From: Saprospiraceae bacterium
Lineage (GTDB): Bacteria; Bacteroidota; Bacteroidia; Chitinophagales; Saprospiraceae
Direction of reading: 5' to 3'
Length of the DNA: 64,000 bases
Assembly (NCBI GenBank): GCA_021604865.1
Contig: BQJU01000029.1
Span: 1-64,000, forward strand
The translations under genes were made by a program, and so were the position numbers. Positions 1 through 8,960 of this stretch are shown here, piece by piece. Position 1 is the first letter of the stretch. Each line of letters starts with the position of its first letter. The notes under the pieces are model-generated. The model was not told the DNA's origin, did no database searches, and was given only the letters and a program-made list of their open reading frames with translations.

Positions 1-142
1 GAAGCGAAAAGCGTCAATTTTTTGATGAGACGAGGCTTTTTTTGAAGTTCATACCCGGAGGTACGGACAAGAAAAGTAACGAAGTATCATCGAAAAAGTG
101 ATCCTTTGCAGCCCAAAGGTTGGCCTCCAAACATGCTCTAAA
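1..142. repeat. Dispersed repeat family B, copy 1 (cut by window start)
   Basis: The right part matches the copy at 33274-33472 closely: the shared central block runs from about base 27 (gatgagac-aggc, poly-T, gaagttcat) through a gtatcatcg block and 'cctttgcagcccaaaggttgg', ending in the terminal motif CCTCCAAACATGCTCTAA. The left end is outside the window. There is no reading frame of note. Confidence 0.75.
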
Positions 143-167
143 AGACTCAAAGTAATCACCTGATATA

Positions 168-331
168 CTAGTTGTTTCGCAGGGGTCATGACAGGGTTAA
201 AACGGATCTTTTTTACCCACTTTTCGCCTTTCTATCGTTGGGTAGTGATGCTATCCGCCTCAATAAAGACTGCAATTGGATAAAAAATCTCTCGTTTTTC
301 CCACCGCCCTGCTCCTGCGAAATAACTCTAC
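168..331 (+). mobile_element. MITE-like element, family A, copy 1
   Basis: A ~163-bp element with imperfect terminal inverted repeats (GTTGTTTCGCAGG on the left, CCTGCGAAATAACTC on the right). It aligns over its whole length to 12056-12217 (same orientation) and 44498-44660 (opposite orientation). A TA lies at or next to each end, as expected for insertion at TA (IS630/Tc1-like); that assignment is inference. No transposase is present. The right end forms the last ~23 codons and the stop of the 102-aa membrane protein gene. Confidence 0.8.
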
Positions 332-568
332 TAGAGCTATCAAAAAGATAGCCCCTTTTTTTCTTACAATGGAATTGATCAATACATTAAGAATAATCAG
401 GGCAGTAAGAACAATCAAAATTATATTAAAAACAGAAAGGAAAAATTGCACCAAACTCTGAGGAGCGTTGAATAAATGAAGGCCCAAATAGCCACTAATG
501 GCAATTTCAACAATGGTTAAAACAACCCAAATGATCGGATGCTTGGTATAGCGGTCAAGCTCATGCAT
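260..568 (-). CDS. Small two-helix membrane protein, C-terminus supplied by a MITE
   Basis: A 102-aa protein with two clear transmembrane stretches, about residues 10-33 and 41-68, and short cytosolic ends. Its start overlaps the end of the upstream 169-aa gene by 8 nt, so the two are probably translated together. The last ~23 residues (from VELFRRSR onwards) and the stop codon lie inside repeat element A, so the native C-terminus has been replaced by element sequence. I do not recognise the family. The pairing of a small membrane protein with a soluble helical protein is the main functional hint. Confidence 0.7.
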   Translation of the reverse strand: MHELDRYTKHPIIWVVLTIVEIAISGYLGLHLFNAPQSLVQFFLSVFNIILIVLTALIILNVLINSIVRKKGAIFLIALVELFRRSRAVGKTRDFLSNCSLY

Positions 569-1070
569 GCAACTTATCTACCTCACTTACTTCTGCCAGC
601 ACATCGGCATAAGTGATCAACTTTTTACGCACTTTTTCGATCTCCTTGCGCAAGGCCTTGGCATGTTTCCAGGAGCGTTCGTGTTCCGAAATGGAGACTT
701 TTTCCGGACGTCGCCCTTCGTGGTCTTCCAAGAGCGGGTGCCATTTTGCAAGTAGCGGTCGTAGCTCCTTATTGAGCACCCCAGTGGCTACATGGCCCAG
801 GGTCATATCTCCAGGATTTTTGGCAGCAGCTACAGATGGTCCGTATTTTTTCAGCACCTCCCGGGTAGAGTTAAACAGTGAGTAAAAGGAAGTGAGCGCT
901 TCTCTCAAGATTCCTTCATCCTTTTTCAATTCAATAACCGTAACCCTGGTAACTAGTTCTACATAAATCTCCCAGGCAGCTTTGCGTTGTACATCATCTA
1001 CTTCCCAGTTGCCCTCCAAGCCTAAAAAAGGAATTTTGATCTTGAAGCTTTTAAAGATTGCGTCGGCCAT
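561..1070 (-). CDS. Hypothetical protein with LRPxLxKWHP motif
   Basis: A 169-aa soluble, largely helical protein with no signal peptide or TM segment. A conserved-looking core, LNKELRPLLAKWHPLLEDHE, lies around residues 98-117, followed by a charged helix rich in K and E. From memory, similar 'LRP-L-KWHP' cores occur in scattered bacterial hypotheticals in accessory regions; I cannot assign a function. The 2-TM protein gene follows with an 8-nt overlap. Upstream (1088-1095, minus strand) is TATATTTA, close to the Bacteroidota -7 consensus, so this is probably the first gene of a two-gene transcript. Confidence 0.75.
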   Translation of the reverse strand: MADAIFKSFKIKIPFLGLEGNWEVDDVQRKAAWEIYVELVTRVTVIELKKDEGILREALTSFYSLFNSTREVLKKYGPSVAAAKNPGDMTLGHVATGVLNKELRPLLAKWHPLLEDHEGRRPEKVSISEHERSWKHAKALRKEIEKVRKKLITYADVLAEVSEVDKLHA

Positions 1071-1380
1071 TTTTACTGTTTTTTTTGTAAATATAGGGGT
1101 TAAATTATTGTCAGCATCAGAATTTTTTGAATGATTGAATTTTTAGAGATTTTTCACCACAACTGCTAAAGAACAGCGTAAAGCTAAAGCAAGAAATATA
1201 CTCAAGGAAACTACTTTCCTTCAGCTAGACAAATATGCAAAATACTGATTACTTTACAAGCAAATAAGGGCCTAACCACAAGTCAGACCCTTATTTGCTC
1301 AGTTCTACTGAACCTGTGAGCAATACAATCAGAACGCAAACAATATTTCACTCCATTATTTTTGCGTCCCTACCTCATTC
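1071..1380. other. Intergenic, no gene seen
   Basis: About 310 bases, AT-rich, between the divergently placed start of the 169-aa gene and the stop of the TonB receptor. The only signal noted is a -7-like TATATTTA on the minus strand at 1088-1095. A loose inverted repeat (aataagggcctaacc... / gtcagacccttatttgctc, about 1262-1301) could act as a terminator for the receptor gene. Confidence 0.5.
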
Positions 1381-4053
1381 TTAAAACTGAAAACCCAACC
1401 GTGCAAAATAATAAGCCCCACTAAAGCCCATCTGCACCGTATCCCAATATCCACCACCCTCTGTCCAGTCGGAATCTTGCTGGGTTGGATAAACATTTAG
1501 CAGGTTGTTGGCGCCAACGGTCAGTTTAAACTGGTCACTCAATTTAACCCCTACACTTACATCCGTAATAATTTTAGCTTCGTAAGTATCCCGAGCTGCA
1601 TTGATGGTTTCTGTTGCGAATGGATCTTCAAATTCAAAGACTTCAAAACCCAACAACTCAACTTCGCTAAAACGGGTGACACTTAAGTTCACATTCCAAT
1701 TTGGTGCTTCATATCCCAGGTTGAGTCGGAACTTATTATTCGGAGCCGAAGCCAGTAAGAAATATTCATCACGTGGGCCAAAGAATGTTCCCTTGTCCAG
1801 GTTGCCACTTTTCACGTTTTTAACTTTCATGCTATTGATATTGCCCATTAGCGCGGCGGTAATCTTATTGTCACCAATATAACGTCTCCAGCTCAATACA
1901 ACATCAAGGCCAGTGGTTTCCGTATCCAGGCCATTGGCAAAAAACTGAGCATCTGATACGCCGATATTCAGAGCTGAAGCATCAAAATTTCCTGTAAGTA
2001 CAATACGGTCGTCTATTTTAATATAATAACCATCCACCGTAGCAGTAAAATCTCCGGCATTAAGCACAAAACCCAAACTGGCGTTAGTCGCCTCCTCTTC
2101 TTTCAATTTATCAATACCAAAACCGGCAGTTACCGGACTATTGTTAGGTGCCAACAATGATTCTACCGGTACACCACCGATAAAGTTGGTAAATTTCAGG
2201 TTGTAAAATATCTGTACCAGCGATGGCGCCCGGAATCCGGAACTCACTGAGCCGCGAAGTGCAAAATCCTGAGAAATCTCGTAGCGTGCTGCCAGTTTGT
2301 AATTGAGGGTATTGCCAAAGTCGCTATAACTTTCATACCTACCAGCCAGACTGACCAAAAACGGATCACTCAGCTCAAATTCGGCATCGGCATATAAGGC
2401 AATATTAGACCGGCTGCGATCTACCTCATTCGCTGGACTATAACCAGGAAATCCTTGGGAGCCACCTGGTCTTGGGTCACCGGTTTCAGGATCAATTGGC
2501 GCATTCTGATCACCACGGGTGATTAGCAAACCGTTTTCATCAAAGGTGCCATAAGAACCTGCCTCTCCGGAAAATATTTCAAAGTTTTCCTTCCGATATT
2601 CCAAGCCAAAAGCCACGTTGGTACCATTCAGAAAAGTTTCAAAGTACTTGGTAAAGCCCAGACTTGATGTATTCTGGCTCAGTCGGTGTCCACCCGCGTC
2701 AAAATCAGTAGGCGATGCCTCCTCCAAAGAAGCATTCAGGGTACCTTTGATATAATAATGAAAGTCATTGACGCCATAAGTATTGTTAATATCAATATTC
2801 CAGTCGTCTTTAGTCGAAGTCCTGATGCCCGCAGAAACTGAATTGTCGTTGATGATAGACGTGATCCGTGGCGTAAAACCATCCGGGTAAATGCTAATCA
2901 CATTACGAGCAGTTGGGTTATTCCGGGTGAATGCAAAAGCATCAGTATCCCGGTAATTACTGCCTCCAAACAGGTAAAATTCCGTCTTGTCAGCAATGGG
3001 TACACCGGCATTCACAAAAATCCCAAAACCATCAATCGCCGCTTCTCCAAAACCTCTGCGGAAGGTTGCACTTGGCCGCAAGGTTTTATTTTTGGAGACA
3101 TATTCCGTGGTTATATTTGCAAAGCCACCTTTGCCTATACCAAAACCGTAATTGGCCGCCAATTTTACGGAACCGCCATCCAAAGATTTATCATCACCGA
3201 TCTGATTGCCATCCTTGTCGGTGTCCAGCCGATTGCCATCCGTATTGGGTGTGCCCGCAGGAAAATCCCCCTCGGCACTGGTATTATAAGCACCATAAGT
3301 CACACTGCCATTCAACTCCCCCACCTTATCATTCAGCACGATATTGATGACCCCAGCAATGGCATCCGAACCATACTGAGCCGAAGCACCATCACGCAAG
3401 ACTTCTATGCGCTTGATGGCACTGGTGGGAATGGCATTCAAATCCGTTCCTGAATTGCCACGGCCGCGCGTTCCAAAAATATTGACCAAAGAGCTCTGGT
3501 GTCTGCGTTTACCATTGATCAGCACCAGTGTTTGGTCAGGCCCTAATCCCCGCAAAGTAGCCGGGTCAATGTGGTCAGCTCCATCCGAACCCGATTGTTT
3601 GCCGGCATTAAACGAAGGCGCCGCATATTGTAATATCTGGTTGATCTCCACCTGTCCGTTATTTGCCGTCACCTCAGAAATATCAATCACATCAATGGCC
3701 ACCGGTGTATCTGTAGATGAACGCCGGTAACTCCTCGATCCAACAACCTGGATTTCGCCCAGATCAACTCCTTCGGCCATCGTAATATCCAATTCCGTTT
3801 GTCCAGTGAGTTTAACTTCCTGTGTAATAAATCCCGTATAACTAAAATATAAGGCCGCAGTAGAGGTTTTTACAGTCAATGTATATTTCCCCTCATAGTC
3901 GGTAACAGTACCATTTAGTGTACCGATTTCTGCAATATTTACCCCGATCAGAGGCTGCTTATCTTCATCAGTCACTACCCCACTCAGGGTGTGTTGAGCC
4001 TGTAAAGCCAAAGTCAGCAAACAGGCCAAAAAAATCAGTAATTCTTTTTTCAT
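1381..4053 (-). CDS. TonB-dependent outer-membrane receptor
   Basis: The start is set at MKKELLIFLACLL (4053) because a signal peptide begins there; the reading frame runs 31 codons further upstream without a signal. The mature protein (~890 aa) opens with a carboxypeptidase-regulatory-like beta-sandwich (LSGVVTDEDKQPLIGVNI), then a plug domain with RGLGPDQTLVLINGKRRH and IEVLRDGASAQYGSDAIAG, then a 22-strand-type barrel ending in aromatic F-Q-F. It imports an unknown ligand across the outer membrane using TonB/ExbBD energy. No SusD-like partner is adjacent, so it is not a classic PUL pair; the plug type resembles iron or small-molecule receptors. Substrate not predictable. Confidence 0.93.
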   Translation of the reverse strand: MKKELLIFLACLLTLALQAQHTLSGVVTDEDKQPLIGVNIAEIGTLNGTVTDYEGKYTLTVKTSTAALYFSYTGFITQEVKLTGQTELDITMAEGVDLGEIQVVGSRSYRRSSTDTPVAIDVIDISEVTANNGQVEINQILQYAAPSFNAGKQSGSDGADHIDPATLRGLGPDQTLVLINGKRRHQSSLVNIFGTRGRGNSGTDLNAIPTSAIKRIEVLRDGASAQYGSDAIAGVINIVLNDKVGELNGSVTYGAYNTSAEGDFPAGTPNTDGNRLDTDKDGNQIGDDKSLDGGSVKLAANYGFGIGKGGFANITTEYVSKNKTLRPSATFRRGFGEAAIDGFGIFVNAGVPIADKTEFYLFGGSNYRDTDAFAFTRNNPTARNVISIYPDGFTPRITSIINDNSVSAGIRTSTKDDWNIDINNTYGVNDFHYYIKGTLNASLEEASPTDFDAGGHRLSQNTSSLGFTKYFETFLNGTNVAFGLEYRKENFEIFSGEAGSYGTFDENGLLITRGDQNAPIDPETGDPRPGGSQGFPGYSPANEVDRSRSNIALYADAEFELSDPFLVSLAGRYESYSDFGNTLNYKLAARYEISQDFALRGSVSSGFRAPSLVQIFYNLKFTNFIGGVPVESLLAPNNSPVTAGFGIDKLKEEEATNASLGFVLNAGDFTATVDGYYIKIDDRIVLTGNFDASALNIGVSDAQFFANGLDTETTGLDVVLSWRRYIGDNKITAALMGNINSMKVKNVKSGNLDKGTFFGPRDEYFLLASAPNNKFRLNLGYEAPNWNVNLSVTRFSEVELLGFEVFEFEDPFATETINAARDTYEAKIITDVSVGVKLSDQFKLTVGANNLLNVYPTQQDSDWTEGGGYWDTVQMGFSGAYYFARLGFQF

Positions 4054-4529
4054 GTTTAACTCGTTTAATTGTGATTGGATTAAGTCGCTAAAAACGTCAG
4101 GTACGCTTTTCAAAAAAACGATCTCTTTTGAGTAGAGGAGAGCCAAAACAGTCTGTTATATTAAGCTTTTATTTTGAAATGGAGGAGAAATGTGGAGAAA
4201 ATTTGTTGGTAATAAGAGCTATTCTGACTGATATCTGGCCGGGCTGGGTTATGGTTGGAATACAAATCTTGTCTTGGGCGAGCCATCCACCAGGCAATGG
4301 GAATTTGGCAAATGAATCGGTAAATTTCAGACATTAGAATGGGCGTATACCTCAGGAGAGGCCGTACTTTGTTAGGATTTTGATTCGGCCATAGCGTTGG
4401 TCGCGCCTTTTTTGCAACCAATGAGGATGGGCTAGCCCCCTTTATCGACTAAATTGTGATTGCTGCCGCGACTCGTCTTTGCCGTGGCTGATTGTGATAG
4501 GTATGGGCGCTGAGTTTTCGCTGAAAGTC
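4054..4529. other. Intergenic, no convincing gene
   Basis: About 475 bases between the TonB receptor start and the 15-bp repeat array. Short open frames exist on both strands, but none has a recognisable start context, domain or codon pattern. Promoter signals for the receptor are expected here, but I found no exact TTG/TAnnTTTG pair. Confidence 0.4.
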
Positions 4530-4634
4530 GTTACAAATGTAATGATAACTTTTGTAATCGTTACTTTTATAATCATTACAAAAGTAATCGTTATAAATAT
4601 AATCATTATTTTTGTAACGATTATATTGGTAACG
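4530..4634. repeat. Seven-unit tandem array of 15-bp palindromes
   Basis: Seven head-to-tail units of exactly 15 bp, each RTTAY-N4-RTAAY followed by c or g (units start at 4530, 4545, 4560, 4575, 4590, 4605, 4620). Each unit is close to its own reverse complement, and the N4 is mostly AT. Because 15 is a multiple of 3, a minus-strand frame reads through as a 5-residue repeat rich in N-D-Y; it begins with a GTG overlapping the TGA of the SNF2 gene, but I regard it as a by-product. The array starts 21 bp past the SNF2 stop. Confidence 0.85.
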
Positions 4635-4654
4635 ATCTGCTCGACGATGCAAAA

Positions 4655-7600
4655 TCACCCCCCCTTTATCAATTCCACCAAATCCTCCGCACTCAACTTA
4701 GCGCTCTGTTCAGCACCGGAAAGCAAGCTATCAGCCAGGTCTCGTTTGTCATGGTGTAATTGTACAATCTTTTCCTCGATCGTATTTTCGCTAACAAAGC
4801 GATAGACCGTCACCGGTCTTTGCTGGCCGATTCGGTGGGCGCGATCACTGGCCTGGTCTTCTACAGCAGGATTCCACCAGGGGTCGAGATGCAGGACGTA
4901 GTCTGCGGCAGTAAGGTTGAGGCCGGTACCTCCCGCTTTTAGACTAATCAGAAAGAGCTGCCCTTCTCCGCGTTGGAAGGCCTGAACGGCTTCGTCCCGC
5001 TTTTTGCCTGGAGTTTGCCCATCGAGGTATTGGTAGGCGATGCCTTTATCCTGCACCCATTCTTCGAGCAGGCGCAGGTGTTTGACAAACTGACTAAAGA
5101 CCAGTGCTTTATGGCCATTTTCCAGTAATTCTTCGATGGTCTCCCCTACCAGGGCCATCTTTGAGCTGGCCAGGTCAATATCCGGACGTAGGAGGCGCGG
5201 ATGGCAGGCAGCTTGCCGCAAACGAGTCAATTCAGCTAGTATCTGGAAGCGCTTTTGTGGGCCATCGGAAGCTTCGATATCTTGCAATGCCTTTTGCCGC
5301 AAGGCTTCATAAAAAGCTTGTTCCTCTTCCGACAATTCAACGTTGAGCACAACCTCTGTTTTGGGTGGTAGTTCCTGGAGTACATCTTCTTTCCGCCGAC
5401 GCAAGATAAAAGGCTGGATCAGGCGGCGCAATTGCTGCTTGCGTTCCAAGTCATCATTTTTAGTGATCGGTCCGGCAAAACGATTATTAAAATGTTCAAG
5501 CGTTCCCAACAAACCAGGATTGAGAAAGTGGTAGAGGTTCCACAATTCACCAAGGTGATTTTCGATAGGCGTACCGGTGGTAATCAGGCGAAAATCTCCT
5601 TGCAATTCCTTGGCGGCCTTTGAGCGTTTTGTAGATCGATTTTTAATGGCCTGGGCCTCATCCAATACGATGGTGGAAAAGTTTTTGGCAGCTAGCTTTT
5701 CCTGTTCAAAAGGCAGGAGGCCGTAGCTGACCAGCAATAAATCATAAGGACCAAGATCAGCAATGACTTGATCACGATCACCAGGGCCCAGCAATTGCGG
5801 ACGCAGGGTAGGCGCAAATTTTTGGGTTTCCCGCAGCCAGTTGCGAGTTACCGAAGCAGGAGCAACAACCAGTGAAGGGCCTTGCTCTGCACGTGCTACC
5901 ATAACTGCCAGCGCCTGAATGGTTTTGCCAAGCCCCATATCATCGGCCAGACAGGCTCCAACGCCCCAATTGGCCAATTGCATCAACCAGCGGAAGCCAT
6001 CCAACTGGTAGGGTCGCAACTCTGCCCGAAAAGTAGTAGGCACCTGTGGACGGATGCGAAGGGCTGCATCCAGCTTTTGCCGGGTTTTCTGCCAGGCAAG
6101 ATCTTCTTTAAATTCTGCAAGTTGATCACTGATATCATCCAGCAACTCTGTAGCTAGTGGATGCAGGTGCATTTGTTTACCCTTGCCGGAAAATACGGCA
6201 TCCAGCTCCCTCAATTTGCGACGCATACGTTCGGTCAGGGCCAGAAACTGTCCGTCACTCAACTGGATAAAACGGCTATCGCTAGCAGCAGTCCGTTCCA
6301 GCAATTCCCGAAAATTGAGTACTTCATGTTCATTGATACGTAACTCTCCCGTAACTTCAAACCAGTTGCGTTCCCCTTTGACTTGTAAGGAAAGATCGTC
6401 AAAACCCACCTGCCCTGCCAGGCGAACCGGCTCGCCGCGAGGATGTTCCACCACAATTTGGCCCTCTGTGCGCAAGGGCTGTAATTCCAGCAAGATATTG
6501 AGGCAATCTTCCATATTTTCTAATACCCACTCGTATTTGGTAGAGGGCAAATATTGCAAGGTTGGACAGGCATTGATGACTAGCTGAGCATTGTTGGTTT
6601 CCCGATCAAGCCTACGCTGAGCCACTTGCTGTTGTCCGGAAATATCTGCCAGTATCTTCTCGCGGCCAATCCCGGGTTTGAGGTAAGGCGGATGGGTTTT
6701 AAAAGGTTTGACAAAAAATTCCAGCTTGAAGCTGTCCCCTACCGGTAGGATATGCACATAGGTAATGGGATCAGCCTGTATGACCGGAATATTTTCCATA
6801 GCTCCATTCAATTCCGACTGGACCGGAACCACCCGGCTCAAGCCACCAATGATCCCTTCCAGCTGCTTTCGGGCCCGGGCAGGTACGTGAAGTTCCTTGC
6901 CAATCTGTCGTTTAATCTGTGCATGATCTTCTGTGACTTCCAGCACAATATAACGTGTAGGTGTTTCCTTAATAGCGATGATTCCAGCACCTTCAAAGTC
7001 ATAGTTGAACTTCAATACTATAATTCCTTCCTGTTCATCTATCAACAGTTGCGGTGATTGGTGAGCGAGCTCAATGGCAACGGATGGATTTTCTAATAAA
7101 TAAAGATGCGGATGCCCAATCAGCGCCACTAAGGCCTCTTGAAAATCGATTTCCCAGAATTTCTCGTAGCGCCAGCCAAAATAATCCGTGGTTTCTTTTA
7201 TCGTTTTGATGACCGCAAGATCAGGCTGTTGCAAATCTTCAACACCGCCTTCCTTGAGCCGTTTTAGCGCCACTCTGCGCCCGGCAGACCATTGCCCATT
7301 TTTATTGACTTGTTGCAGTTTGGGTTCCAGAACTTCATTTTCAATATCGATCAGCCAGATCAGGCGTTTTTGTACATTTTTTTGCTGCCGTGGTCGTTTA
7401 TCCTGCCCCAGTGTCGACAATACCTCCAAGGCCCGCTCCCAGGCCTCCATCCGGGGCACTGCATCTACAAAACTTTTTATGCCCGTTAATTTTTGTAATT
7501 TTTTCGCTCTTTTTTGCCAGTATTCTCGACGGTCTTCCAGGCCATGTAGCCGACTCAGCACAAAAGAGAACTCCATGGCCGGCCAGCGATAATCCTGTTC

Positions 7601-8779
7601 ATACAGCTTCTCAGCCTGTACTTCCATTTTCCTGATTTGCGTCGGCAATAAAGTATGGTCTAACCAATAGGCAGCATAAGCCAAACCTAACCAATCGAGA
7701 AAGAGGTCACTAATACGGCTATAGCTCCGCCAATATTCACCAATTGAGTCGTCCTTATTTTGTAGGTACAACACAGCCATCATACATGCCGCAGCGATAC
7801 CTGTAGGAAAAGAGGATTTACTCTGACGGACATAATCGGCAATTTTCTGCAAATAATTCCCTTCCTCCTGTCGAAGTAAGGCCAGTAGATAGAGTACATA
7901 GCTAAAATCCAATAAGTGAGCATTTTTGCTCTTGACTTCTTTGCGATAAGCTTGAAGGCCCGCTTCAAATAAGGCAATTCCCTCCTGATCCTGTCCACGA
8001 AGGATGGCCAGTTCAGATTGCATGATTTTTTGGCGCCAATTGTTTTTTTCAAAGGGAATCAGGGTATCTGCTTTGGCCAATTCACCTCGTAGGTAGTATA
8101 AAAAATATAGGTTAGTTCTAAAATAGGAACCAGCAACCAGGGTTAGCTGTTCGTGTTCCGCTAGAAAGCTAAGAAGGTCATCAGCAGAATCTGCCTCTGT
8201 TAATAATCTAACCAATTCGTTTTTCGCACTAATTTCCTGGAATGGCAGCGGTAGCTCTCTTACCCAATCCGGGTCAAAGGGGCCAAGAACCGCGGTATGG
8301 AAATAAGATTCCTTCATTTCATTGGGAAACCGTCTGCTTGCAATGCCCATCAACTCATTAAACCGGTGTTCCTCATTTTTAAAGAAGGCTGCACGGATTT
8401 CTATTAATAATTCCTCCTTGGTACCGTAAGAAGAATAGCCATTCCATTGGGAATTAGAAGGCTGTACTGCACTTATCAATTTATCAAAACCCGGTAGTCT
8501 GGAAATATAGCGCATCAAGGCCAACCTCATTTTGGGTGGAACAGCATAGGTGTTTCCTGGTTCTACTTCCAACCAACCCAATTCTTCCAAATGAATCAAG
8601 TATTCTCTTATATTGGCACTATTAAACTTATGGTCTCTTTCCGTCCTGATATTAAATTGATTCAATTGAGTTGCCACGTGAGATAACCGGGCACCTTCAT
8701 ACCGAATCGTTATCAGCTTTAGAATCATTTGTTCAGCTGAAGAAAAACTTGCAAATTCTTTGAGAAAAGCCTCGTACAT
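4655..8779 (-). CDS. SNF2/Rad54-family DEAD-box helicase
   Basis: A 1374-aa Swi2/Snf2 ATPase. The first ~500 residues are helical and TPR-like (winged-helix-like at ~40-80, then repeats) with no recognised domain. A middle region (~520-900) resembles the SNF2-associated (SWIM-less) bacterial N-terminal domains. The helicase core follows: ELRPYQLDGFRWL, Walker A DDMGLGKT near 945, Walker B DEAQ near 1039, then the C-terminal lobe with SLKAGGTGLNL and the RAHRIGQ box near 1340. It translocates on duplex DNA and probably remodels protein-DNA complexes. An exact -7 box (TATATTTG, 8810-8803) lies 24 bp upstream of the ATG. Single gene; neighbours are unrelated. Confidence 0.92.
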   Translation of the reverse strand: MYEAFLKEFASFSSAEQMILKLITIRYEGARLSHVATQLNQFNIRTERDHKFNSANIREYLIHLEELGWLEVEPGNTYAVPPKMRLALMRYISRLPGFDKLISAVQPSNSQWNGYSSYGTKEELLIEIRAAFFKNEEHRFNELMGIASRRFPNEMKESYFHTAVLGPFDPDWVRELPLPFQEISAKNELVRLLTEADSADDLLSFLAEHEQLTLVAGSYFRTNLYFLYYLRGELAKADTLIPFEKNNWRQKIMQSELAILRGQDQEGIALFEAGLQAYRKEVKSKNAHLLDFSYVLYLLALLRQEEGNYLQKIADYVRQSKSSFPTGIAAACMMAVLYLQNKDDSIGEYWRSYSRISDLFLDWLGLAYAAYWLDHTLLPTQIRKMEVQAEKLYEQDYRWPAMEFSFVLSRLHGLEDRREYWQKRAKKLQKLTGIKSFVDAVPRMEAWERALEVLSTLGQDKRPRQQKNVQKRLIWLIDIENEVLEPKLQQVNKNGQWSAGRRVALKRLKEGGVEDLQQPDLAVIKTIKETTDYFGWRYEKFWEIDFQEALVALIGHPHLYLLENPSVAIELAHQSPQLLIDEQEGIIVLKFNYDFEGAGIIAIKETPTRYIVLEVTEDHAQIKRQIGKELHVPARARKQLEGIIGGLSRVVPVQSELNGAMENIPVIQADPITYVHILPVGDSFKLEFFVKPFKTHPPYLKPGIGREKILADISGQQQVAQRRLDRETNNAQLVINACPTLQYLPSTKYEWVLENMEDCLNILLELQPLRTEGQIVVEHPRGEPVRLAGQVGFDDLSLQVKGERNWFEVTGELRINEHEVLNFRELLERTAASDSRFIQLSDGQFLALTERMRRKLRELDAVFSGKGKQMHLHPLATELLDDISDQLAEFKEDLAWQKTRQKLDAALRIRPQVPTTFRAELRPYQLDGFRWLMQLANWGVGACLADDMGLGKTIQALAVMVARAEQGPSLVVAPASVTRNWLRETQKFAPTLRPQLLGPGDRDQVIADLGPYDLLLVSYGLLPFEQEKLAAKNFSTIVLDEAQAIKNRSTKRSKAAKELQGDFRLITTGTPIENHLGELWNLYHFLNPGLLGTLEHFNNRFAGPITKNDDLERKQQLRRLIQPFILRRRKEDVLQELPPKTEVVLNVELSEEEQAFYEALRQKALQDIEASDGPQKRFQILAELTRLRQAACHPRLLRPDIDLASSKMALVGETIEELLENGHKALVFSQFVKHLRLLEEWVQDKGIAYQYLDGQTPGKKRDEAVQAFQRGEGQLFLISLKAGGTGLNLTAADYVLHLDPWWNPAVEDQASDRAHRIGQQRPVTVYRFVSENTIEEKIVQLHHDKRDLADSLLSGAEQSAKLSAEDLVELIKGG

Positions 8780-8802
8780 ACTTCCACATTTTTACTAACC
8801 CG

Positions 8803-8810
8803 CAAATATA
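8803..8810 (-). promoter_or_regulatory. Bacteroidota -7 box for the SNF2 gene
   Basis: TATATTTG on the minus strand matches TAnnTTTG exactly and ends 24 nt before the ATG at 8779. No TTG at the ideal distance upstream was found, so this is a partial promoter match. Confidence 0.4.
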
Positions 8811-8912
8811 GGGGCAACCAAGTTCTTTTTGGCCTATCCACGGTTTTTAATTCTCAGAAGAAATCATTCCTTCTCTTTTTCCTTCAATAATTGACTCGTT
8901 TACTACAAGAAA

Positions 8913-8943
8913 TTGAGGTCAGAATAAAATTTGACTACATTTG
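8913..8943 (+). promoter_or_regulatory. Bacteroidota promoter for the esterase gene
   Basis: TTG at 8913-8915, then 20 nt, then TACATTTG at 8936-8943 fits the sigma-ABfr consensus (TTG / TAnnTTTG). The ATG of the esterase follows 17 nt later, so the leader is very short. Confidence 0.5.
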
Positions 8944-8960
8944 AATAAAATCCACTATTG

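Noticed and set aside
4530-4634. CRISPR array
   Set aside because: Units are 15 bp with no spacers and no cas genes in the window.
4449-4658. 69-aa NDY-repeat protein with GTG overlapping the SNF2 stop
   Set aside because: It is the reading of a 15-bp palindromic array; the base-level palindrome is a better explanation than selection on protein.
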